A stretch of DNA of 64,000 bases from Branchiostoma floridae. Taxonomy: Eukaryota; Chordata; Leptocardii; Amphioxiformes; Branchiostomatidae. The position numbers and the translations under genes are program-made. This document shows positions 56,901-64,000 of the stretch, piece by piece (the stretch's first letter is position 1; the number at the start of each line of letters is the position of its first letter). The DNA is taken from positions 30,262,620 to 30,326,619 of the forward strand of contig NC_049979.1 of NCBI RefSeq assembly GCF_000003815.2. The letters are read 5' to 3'. Below the pieces are notes generated by a model. The model ran no database searches, was not told the origin of the DNA, and saw only the letters and a program-made list of their open reading frames with translations.

Positions 56901-59900
56901 AATATATCTTTGAGATATTCTTCTTCAGGGAATTCGTTTATTTAACACCAAAATTCAAAGTCAGTACTGGTGGTTACTTTTAATGTGCATAGAGTGGGGA
57001 CAAAGATACTAAAATACACATCTATCGTGCTATGTATTATTCATGGTGGCCAGTTGTTGAGTTTCTTCAGGGGCATGTTGGCCCTAGAGCCGAGGAGTTC
57101 GTCTATGTAGGCCTTGGAAACAGTCCGACATCCAGGCCAGCTTGTGAATGCCATGCCCTTGATTTCAACAATAATTGTAGATCTCATTTCGTTTAAATAC
57201 TCGTGGTGGGGGTATGTTGCTGGGGTTGTTGCAGAATTTCCTTGGGGCATTATGAAACTAGAACCGAGGAGCTGTCATGTGCAGGCCCTGGAAAAGGTCT
57301 GGCTACAGTAGCTACACTCATTTGTTTCAGCCAGTATTTATTCTTCATGGTAGTATAAGATGTGATACAATGGTTCGCCATATTTGATTTTGGCTAATGA
57401 CGTCATTAAGTAGAAAAAGTTATGTATATTTAACTATGTATATTATGCATGAATTATGCTATTTCAATGAAACCGTAAGCACAAATCAAAGATTTATTGT
57501 ATTTTTGCAATAAAATAGCAGTAATGTAGCAATTCAACTGACAAAAAAAACTGTTAAAAAAATGGAAAATTACCTGTTAGCAACTGGTCAACACAAAAAA
57601 ATTGAAAACTCTCTAAACTTAAAAAAATAGTTTCAAACTATTTCTTTGAAATTTCATCAAATTTTGTTGCTCTTGCGCAAGTCATTCGAAGGTTATGCGA
57701 CATGGCCACAAAGCTTATGTTCGGTCTGAATAGGGGTAATTTTCTTTACATTGAACTACAAAAGAATGAGTGTCGCAGGAAAAGACAAAACGTTGTAAGA
57801 TAACACTTACGTGTTTTTCGCAGATTTTTTCACAAATCTCCCGGGTTATGGTGTTGTTAGAGAATCGCATCAGAATGTAAAGCTTTGTAGACTCGTCCTT
57901 TGCAGTAACCACACGACACCCCAAAGACACCAGTTTGCGTCCTTTAATCTGCTCCTCCCGTGAAAATACTGTAGAGCCAGGGTAGATTTGTTCAGGTACA
58001 TTCATCTGAATGTGATTTTCTTTAATTTTCAGTTGCCTTGTCCTGTCCTGGGTAACTGAAGAGGTTCCGCACTTCCATGGATCTAATTTAAAGACAAAGA
58101 AAAGTGAACTATATTTCTTGGGGAAATTGACAGATTCCTAATTAGGAAACTCCACATTCCCTTTGCACCAGCCAAAGTTGTCATTCCCCTCCTAACTCAT
58201 GATTTGTACAAAATTCAATTCCATAATCAAGGCTGCGCAGCATCAAGTCCAGTGACTGGCTTTCGGATAAACGAATAGAAAACAGCCCGTTTGCATAAGG
58301 GATATCCTATGTTACAGCTTTAAAAACAACAAAGGTCCATTTTGTTCAGCCTAGATTCTGTTCAATGTCTGGAAAAAAGCATTTGCCTGGTAATCAACAT
58401 TGAAACGCTAGTCCTTATCTAAAAACAGGGCTTATAATCTTAGCATTTGAGTACAGTTATGAAACACCTTTCTCAGCACATCTACACATTGAAGACCCCC
58501 CTTGCTGGCGTCCCACAGGGCTCTGTCCTTGGGTCTACACTTTTCATCTTATACATAAACGATCTACCCTACAGATGTACTTCATGTGAAGCGAACTTGT
58601 TCGCAGATGACACTTCAGTCTCAACAGCCCACCGCTCCATCTCCATCGTCACAGACTCACTGAACAAGGATTTGGCCACTGTATCCGACTGGCTCTTATG
58701 CTGGAAACTCGAGGCCAACAGAGACAAGTGTAAGGTCATGTACCTCACTTCCCGCCCCCTCTCACGTACGATCCCACCAGTCATCCTGGCTGGTACCACA
58801 CTACAGATTGTCTATAGCTTCAAACACCTAGGCGTGACCATGACTCACAAACTCACCTGGTCCCTCAATGTTGAAGCTACAACAAACAAGGCCAGACGTA
58901 CAGCCGGCATGCTCTGCTGCCTACGGAAGAAAATCCCCAAGACCACACTACTACAGTTGTACAGGACCTTGACTAGACCGGTGCTGGAATACGCAGACAT
59001 CGTCCGGTCTCACCAGACGGGACAAAAAACTCATCGAATCTGTTCAGTACCGGGTCGCTAGAGTGATTAGCGGACTCCACGGCTTTCCTTACCCTTCCTA
59101 TCGTACTGTCTACGCCCACCTTGGTCTTCCATCGCTCATCTTCCGTCGCAAATTCCACTCCCTGACTGCCCTCTACAAACTGACGAATGGACACTGCCCA
59201 CCCCACCTTTGCAATCTCCTACCCAGTACCAGGTCATCAGCCATTCAATCTAGATACCCTCTTAGAAACGGAAACAACCTGACAATACCAATTCCCAAAA
59301 GTGCACGTACCCAGAAAACCTTCTTCCACAGAGCCACCCAGTTGTGGAACATTCTCCCACTTGAAACTCAGACAGCTCGCTCATTGTCCACTTTCAAGGC
59401 CAAAGCCTGGCTCTCTCTTGGAGACCCATTCTTCGTTAACTAACGTTTATGACACCATGCTATGTGATTTCCTATGTGTACATATTGTACATGATGTATA
59501 TATATATTTATGTCATACCTGTGACGCGAAAACGTTCGATACGGGTGTTTCGGACCGGCTGATAACTTTCCGTACGGCCCGGGGTTATCACACGGGCTCC
59601 ATTCGAATAATTCGAACTGTTTCGACTGTTGCAACGCTGTTTTTTTCGAAGGCACCAAATTTGTTCAACTTCTGGCGCATTTCGCATCAAAACATGGGTT
59701 TTCTCAGGTGGGTATGACATAAACAAAATACAACATTCTATATATACGATGCACATTTGCAAATTTGTAACCATTTTGCAATGTTAATGATAGTGCTTTT
59801 ATATTGACAATGTTTACTACAATTATTTTATTTGTAACATGTATTGTTCTTTCCCAGGGCTAGCCCTTGGCAATAGCCTATGGCTAGTTGGGCAGCCCTG

Positions 59901-61804
59901 GCTGTCTGTAAACAGCCGAACGAATAAATAAATAAATACACATTGTGCAACTTTTTTTGCAAAAGTTCATTATTTCTATACTACTTATTACTGTTTATTG
60001 AAGTAAAGATAAACATACGCTTATAATATGGTCTGTCATCTTGTATTTTTAAGTTTGATGATGTCGATTTGATGCTATTCAACGATTAGCATACCTATGT
60101 TATAATACATGTAACAGAAAAATACATAATATGTTAGCGGTTTTAGAGAACGTCATCAGCAGCAGCAAAACCTTAACATCTTGCTTAACCCTCAAACCAC
60201 CGTATGGGGTCAAAACTGACCCCAGACGTATATTAATATGTGCCATTATAAAGTTTCTGGTTGAAAACAAATTTCCTCCCATGAGTTTGTTTGTATGTAT
60301 GTCTTATAACTTCTCATACGTTTTTACTGAGATTGGCCCATCGTTGATTAAGTTATCATAGAAAGTTTATGTATGGTCCCGTGGGGTCAAAACTGACCCC
60401 AGCATTTTTTTAAACCAACTTTTGAGACCCACGCCAAAACTACTAATCGTATGATCACAAAATTTTCAGAGAATGATGTACATGTGCAACGAAATTATAG
60501 TAACAACTTCTGTGTCATTATCGTGTTAAATGACGACGCCATGACGTCATTTAGCTAAAATTGGCCGCCATGTTGGATTTTGGCAGGTGACGTCATCAAA
60601 TTAGCATAAATAATGAATATTGAATCATGAAATTTACGTTGAATTTCATAAGATATCATGAACAAGTGCGTTTTGCCAAGAAAACCTTAAAACTTGAATG
60701 TTTAAGCCAAAATTAGAAAATTGCGTAATAAATATGCCTGTCAGAATTCCGTTGCCATGGCATCATGAAAAATTATGAACTTTTTTTATTCAATTGCATT
60801 GCTTGCTATCAACATTTTATCAAAAGGGACCAAGTTTGGTGGCCCTAGCATAAGCTGTTCAGGGGCTATGTGACTTTGAAGTTGGTGCAGGGATAAAAAA
60901 AACCTTTCCCAGTCTCAGTAGCGTTAGTGCAAAATGCGGTCCTCATGATCTTTTGCATAAATTATGATAATGAGCTAGAATTATTCTCACATAATCATGT
61001 CAAACTGTCCCACATAGATTAATGAAGCTATACATATATACAAATCACAAAAAGAGTCACCAAAAAACTGTATTTGTACAAAACGTTATGGAGTCAATTT
61101 TGACCCCATACGGTAATCTACGTCACAAAAAAGGTACGGTGGTTTGAGGGTTAAGCCAAATTTAGATCTAGCGCACATTGTGTAGCAGTTATACGACGAC
61201 AAAATTAGAACGACACCCCTTCCCCACTCACCGTACATGGTTAAATCGTATGGCACGGCAAACGAGGGGTGTTGAGTCAACTTCACATAACTGCGTGTGT
61301 GGTCCTTACCTCTTGTTCTTCTTCTTTAATTTTCGAAACCTATGTCACGATCAACTTGAGTCAAGTAAGTGTTCAGAGCCAATCTACAATATATTTTACT
61401 GGACTGGTTGTTCATTCTTATAGAACTGAGTATGAAAAGCACAAAACAAATATCATTTTTGTTTAGGTTACATACATTACAAAGAATAGCATAGTTGGAT
61501 CCAGATAGGTCAGATTAACATTTAAAAGATATTTCATTTGGATCTTCCAGTACAATATCAATCCATCCTAAGGACAGAGTAACGTTTGAGTCAAATCGCC
61601 GATCGAAACGGATTTTCTATATATTCGTAACATATGATGCACCTATCATTATAAGTTGGTTAATAAATTGACCAATTTCAATATAGACACATACATCACC
61701 ATAGTGCCTGAGTATAACTTACCGTTAACTGCATAAAGCCCGAGTGCGAGTACTATCACTACTAAGAGCCCCAAAAAATTCCTGGTGATGAACTTTGTTG
61801 CCAT
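49366..61804 (-). CDS. WSC-domain sulfotransferase (WSCD-like), 7 exons, complete
   Basis: Exons on the minus strand: 61804-61723, 58082-57811, 56874-56721, 56523-56353, 52726-52627, 50156-50071, 49820-49366. Lengths sum to 1320 nt, 439 residues, and every junction is in phase with GT-AG signals. Residues about 8-24 are the signal anchor ([18 protein letters not shown]). Residues about 80-168 are one WSC domain with eight cysteines (LGC, EICEKIC, GDCYC, ACWIAC, GDC). Residues about 188-439 are the sulfotransferase: PAPS 5'-phosphate loop SYPGSGNTW (193-201) and 3'-phosphate motif RNPFDAVLS (260-268). Vertebrate WSCD1 and WSCD2, named sialate O-sulfotransferases, have two WSC domains; this has one. 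A likely TATA box is at 61891-61884. Confidence 0.92.
49914..49962. repeat. (TATATG)n-type microsatellite
   Basis: Mixed ATAT/GTAT run. Confidence 0.8.
50071..50156 (-). CDS. WSCD-like exon 6, with tandem donor sites
   Basis: Acceptor tttatttag|G. Encodes [18 protein letters not shown] and ends LQ. Two donors six bases apart, CAAG|GTAAAG (end 50071) and AAAG|GTAGGT (end 50065), both keep the frame; the second adds Gly-Lys. Confidence 0.85.
50160..52620 (-). other. WSCD-like intron 5
   Basis: No element recognised with confidence; several T runs and short AT-rich blocks. Confidence 0.4.
52627..52726 (-). CDS. WSCD-like exon 5
   Basis: Acceptor ctgtaatgtag|GG, donor ATCAG|GTAAGG. Encodes [20 protein letters not shown] and [10 protein letters not shown]. 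Confidence 0.85.
52840..53185. mobile_element. Family-A-like fragment with a C-run end
   Basis: Has 'tgacgtcattgatgttactat' (52868) and ends near a C12 run at 53169-53180, as the other A copies do. Confidence 0.4.
53290..54795. repeat. Direct-repeat pair around the SINE
   Basis: The phrase 'gtggcacgcgag' followed by 'ttcacacct' occurs at about 53297-53332 and 54757-54790. Between them are the SINE and a 54120-54740 stretch with GC-rich words. The region is unexplained. Confidence 0.35.
53381..53909 (+). mobile_element. tRNA-derived SINE with (AATA)n tail
   Basis: A box TGGCGCAGCGG (53388-53398) and B box GAGTTCGAATCCC (53430-53442) form a tRNA-like Pol III promoter. The body has the phrases 'ttgggaaaggcactttacac', 'ggtgaaaaatgagtacc' and 'gcacgttaaagaaccc', seen also in the minus copy at 40320. 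The tail is about nine AATA units (53871-53909), the same tail as the LINE at 58447, its possible partner. It lies in WSCD-like intron 4. Confidence 0.85.
54820..55584. repeat. Dispersed repeat related to 29170-30330
   Basis: Contains 'taactcaagtagggaacagcgg', 'tttttggtatgtaggtacc' and a second similar unit at 55150-55220, and ends with the reversed signature 'tgaggtcgccgaactctag' (55561-55579). Confidence 0.5.
55590..56252. mobile_element. Family-A MITE, right part
   Basis: Ends C-rich, then TGTCTGAAAAGG and TTTAA, a decayed right terminus, 100 bases from exon 4 of the WSCD-like gene. Confidence 0.55.
56353..56523 (-). CDS. WSCD-like exon 4 (PAPS 5'-loop)
   Basis: Acceptor ttttgtccatag|AG, donor ATGAGTG|GTGAGG. 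Encodes [20 protein letters not shown], phase 1 to 1. Confidence 0.9.
56721..56874 (-). CDS. WSCD-like exon 3 (WSC second half)
   Basis: Acceptor ttttag|AGA at phase 0, donor GTTTCAG|GTAAAT at phase 1. Encodes [14 protein letters not shown] and the [11 protein letters not shown] cysteines. Confidence 0.85.
57070..57296. repeat. Imperfect direct repeat, about 45 bp
   Basis: 'ggggcatgttggccctagagccgagga' (57070) is echoed by 'ggggcattatgaaactagaaccgagga' (57242), each followed by 'tgtaggcctt'/'tgcaggccct'. It lies in intron 2. Confidence 0.45.
57351..57738. mobile_element. Family-A MITE, right part
   Basis: Ends GGTCTGAATAGGGG near 57737, 73 bases from exon 2 of the WSCD-like gene. Confidence 0.55.
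57811..58082 (-). CDS. WSCD-like exon 2 (stem and WSC first half)
   Basis: Acceptor gtctttaaattag|AT, donor AACAC|GTAAGT, phase 1 to 0. Encodes [17 protein letters not shown], then [18 protein letters not shown] and [17 protein letters not shown]. Confidence 0.9.
58447..59938 (+). mobile_element. CR1/L2-like LINE, 5'-truncated, with (AATA)n tail
   Basis: Frames 58447-59061 and 59063-59443, joined by one frameshift near 59020, encode [29 protein letters not shown] (active-site ADD), [31 protein letters not shown] and, after the shift, [20 protein letters not shown] with a tail ending LGDPFFVN. The 3' UTR holds 'ggctagcccttggc' and ends in AATA units at 59923. It is antisense in intron 1 of the WSCD-like gene. 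Confidence 0.85.
60189..61150. mobile_element. Full-length family-D MITE (962 bp)
   Basis: CCCTCAAACCACCGTA at the left and TACGGTGGTTTGAGGG at the right, flanked by TTAA (60185-60188 and 61151-61154). 'ggggtcaaaactgacccc' lies beside the left end. Contains gttgccatggcatc (60750) and gccatgttggatttt (60567). Confidence 0.85.
61155..61722 (-). other. WSCD-like intron 1, 5' part
   Basis: No feature recognised. Confidence 0.4.
61723..61804 (-). CDS. WSCD-like exon 1 (signal anchor)
   Basis: ATG at 61804; encodes [19 protein letters not shown] and ALGLYAVN; donor TTAACG|GTAAGT, phase 1, completed to GAT by exon 2. Confidence 0.88.
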
Positions 61805-61883
61805 AGTGGTAACATATGATTATCGACAGTTGGTTATTTGTGGCAAACACCCTACCCAGTGGGCCTACCTTTACTCACGCCTA

Positions 61884-61891
61884 CTTATATT
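61884..61891 (-). promoter_or_regulatory. Possible TATA box of the WSCD-like gene
   Basis: TATAAGTA on the minus strand, about 80 bases upstream of the ATG. Confidence 0.3.
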
Positions 61892-61979
61892 AAGATGCAG
61901 GTCTTAACAATTAAACATGCAGATGCAGCAGCGACATGCAACCACTCGTTCATTGGTTTAACAGTTTAATCAACAGTTT

Positions 61980-62540
61980 TAATTTTGGCGACACCACAGG
62001 GGGAAAGGAAAAGTTTTAAAATGCCCGCGCCAACCTTGACGTCTTATTGAAGCCGAAAGACCGGTACAAGGACAACGAAACTAGTTACCTTTTTCTAAAA
62101 TATAATTGGCAACAACTCTACGATAAATCTTGATTTTAGGATTTTTCTTGCTGCCATGGCAACGGGTTTCTCGCTGGAATATTTTACCAGATTTAGTCAA
62201 TTCTGTTCAAATAGCGAGGTTTCATCATAATTATCAAAATAACGGTTTATTTCTTATCACACCACAAGCTACAGGTAGCAGGGTCATTATTAAGACCCTG
62301 AATTGTACTGCGCGTTACATGTGTTTCAAAACAGAATACAATTTTCATTACTTTGCCGTGTGTTAACTAAAAGTATAATTAAACAGTTCGAACAGTTATT
62401 TGAAATGATTTTTTTTTCAATTGGTTATTAAAAGCAATTACAAAGTAAGTGACCTTTACAGGTAGCTGTGCGCAGGCCTCAATGTAGCTGGGGTACCTTT
62501 TCCTTAATGTATTTGCTTTTGGACTGACGAGGACAATTTG
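61980..62540. other. Family-A-like internal fragment and unique sequence
   Basis: 'ttgctgccatggcaacgggtttc' (62147) and the preceding 'accttgacgtcttat' are A-type phrases. No ends are visible. Confidence 0.4.
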
Positions 62541-62542
62541 GC

Positions 62543-62637
62543 ATTGTAACTATTGGGGGCACGGCGGGAATCGAACTCAGAACCTCTAGATTCCGACCCA
62601 AACGCGTTACGAGTTGCGCCACGCCCGACACCACATA
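62543..62637 (-). mobile_element. tRNA-derived SINE head
   Basis: On the minus strand, GTGGCGCAACTCG (A box) and TTCTGAGTTCGATTCCC (B box) are 40-odd bases apart, as in a tRNA. The acceptor-stem ends do not pair well and the sequence continues past the tRNA length, so it is a SINE head rather than a tRNA gene. It directly follows the 3' side of the LINE fragment next to it. Confidence 0.6.
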
Positions 62638-62640
62638 TCA

Positions 62641-64000
62641 CAATGTGATTCTGCATGCCTTATTTGGGATGACTGTTTGTTAGTCATGGGCTCCAAACTG
62701 GGACTGCATATCCAAGCACAGTCCTCACATACGAAGTGCACAATGTAGCTAAGTCTACGACCGGTAGGTTGAACTTTTTTTCAAATGCCTCAGTATGTAA
62801 AAAAAGTGTAAAGACGCTTACTGATTGTCTTAGTCATGTGGTTAACCTAGGTGTTTAGATCAGACTATATCTACATTCCCAGTATTTTTTCAATGACCAC
62901 GGTCTGGGATGTGGAACCATCGATCTGCATGATATTGTGAGCCATTGTGATATAGCGCGAAAGAATAACTGTGACCATCCCTGTCACCTCTGTATGGGAT
63001 GAACAAATATATACACATTAGGAATAAGTGCCAGGTACAGGTGCAACAATAGAGAAAAAAGGAAATGGTGAGGTCACTAGAAAGGTGTAGTTTTGTATCT
63101 CACCATTTACCATAAGTAGATATATAAGAACAATGATGGAGTAATTTTGCCAAACGTCAAACCATATCCACACCATACGCACCATCACAAAACAAAATAT
63201 TTCATGCAGGTTTGAGTTTTCAGACTCTTGTTTTTTTTTTTTACTTTCCTCTGCCCAACATTAAAGTTTAGTGAGGTCTTGTTGTAGTGATGAGTGAGCC
63301 TAGGTTCTATCATTATTAGGTCATCAACAAAATTCCGGTGAGGTCATTTGTTGTGCCGAACTGCTTATAGTGGCGATAACAATATTGGAGCAAGTACGGT
63401 TCCTTGGGGAAGACTACGTTTCAAGACATCCAATTCCGAGAGTGGTCCTTGTTTCGACACTGGTTGTCATAACCTGGCCAAGAATCATGCTGCCACGGTA
63501 CAAGAGTTGGTCTGCAACCAAGGCAGTATTGTTATTACAATAGTGTGAACGATTTGAAGTAGTCTGTCAGTATGAGACTACTCACAGTATATATTGAGTT
63601 CTTGTTGAGCAGGTGCATACATTTTTTTTAAAGCAGAGTGTGGTTGACCACCTAACTAGTCCCCCAAACTGTTTGGCGTCAATGCTGGGAGCTATATCTG
63701 TTTGTATCTGCTCTGCAGAGCGTACCTTTTTACCATCAAAGCCATCCATGTAAGCGGGGTATTTAGTTCGCATGCAAGTACTTTAGTAAGACGACCAGTG
63801 ATGATGTCGGGTCCGGAAACCTTCCGAGCGTGGTCATTGTAGAGCTTTTTGTGGTTATTGCAGAGCTTGTTGTACATTTTCAGCACCTTGACCCTCTCAA
63901 GACTGGGTTCATCCACCCCTTTGTAATTTTGAAAGCGGTTTACTATACGATCACCATATTTGCAGGGGGTAACAGGTTGGCAACAGAATTCTAGGAAAAG
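62641..64000 (-). mobile_element. CR1-like LINE, decayed, runs off the window
   Basis: On the minus strand: KVSGPDIITGRLTKVLACEL (near 63800), then APSIDAKQFGGLVRWSTTLC (63690), then weak RT traces at 63350-63550, then IMQIDGSTSQTVVIEKILG (62890) and the thumb region near 62800. Several frames and stops. The right 80 bases repeat the block found at 4150 ('tactatacgatcaccatatttgc'). Confidence 0.65.

Noticed and set aside
62560-62637. A genuine tRNA gene on the minus strand
   Set aside because: The A and B boxes are present, but the acceptor stem does not pair properly and the sequence continues as a SINE-like body.

Overview
This is eukaryotic, intron-rich and repeat-dense animal DNA. Genes are split by GT-AG introns, coding exons are 50-710 bp, and the spaces hold LINE, Penelope-like, SINE and MITE copies plus (TA)n microsatellites and two runs of N (2223-2459 and 34604-34703). 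The mix of genes (a WSC-domain sulfotransferase, an NXPE/PC-esterase protein, an animal FkbM methyltransferase) and the style of the retroelements best fit an invertebrate deuterostome. My guess is a lancelet (Branchiostoma), about 0.6; no marker in the window proves this. There are no prokaryotic features. || Layout: 0.2-9.4 kb is repeats only: an RTE-like LINE piece, degenerate tandem repeats, TTAA-flanked MITEs and an L1/Tx1-like LINE piece. From 9.45 to 26.1 kb (+) lies an eight-exon gene for a type II membrane protein of about 536 residues. It joins an FkbM methyltransferase domain to a C-terminal domain that looks like a NodB/CE4 polysaccharide deacetylase without its catalytic residues. 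Its long first intron carries a 5'-truncated LINE with a 14-bp target duplication, more LINE pieces and a Penelope-like remnant with perfect 137-bp inverted repeats. From 26.1 to 33.4 kb there are nested MITEs, a degenerate repeat array and an element built of short palindromes inside a (TA)n tract. From 37.4 down to 33.4 kb (-) is an NXPE-family gene broken by one in-frame TAA; its normal stop codon coincides with the TTAA target of a MITE. From 38 to 47 kb is mostly MITEs, including an inverted dimer. At 47.1 kb (+) is one orphan C-terminal exon of a carbohydrate sulfotransferase that runs into a MITE. From 61.8 down to 49.4 kb (-) is a complete seven-exon WSC-domain sulfotransferase (439 residues, every splice phase matches). 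The right edge is a tRNA-derived SINE head and a decayed LINE. || Working together: the three main loci and the orphan exon all resemble Golgi glycan-modifying enzymes (methylation, esterification, sulfation), three of them with an N-terminal signal anchor. Whether they act on the same glycan is inference. The dominant repeat theme is a set of MITE families starting TTAACCCT..., which look piggyBac-like and spread TGACGTCA palindromes and AAGATGGCGG motifs across introns.
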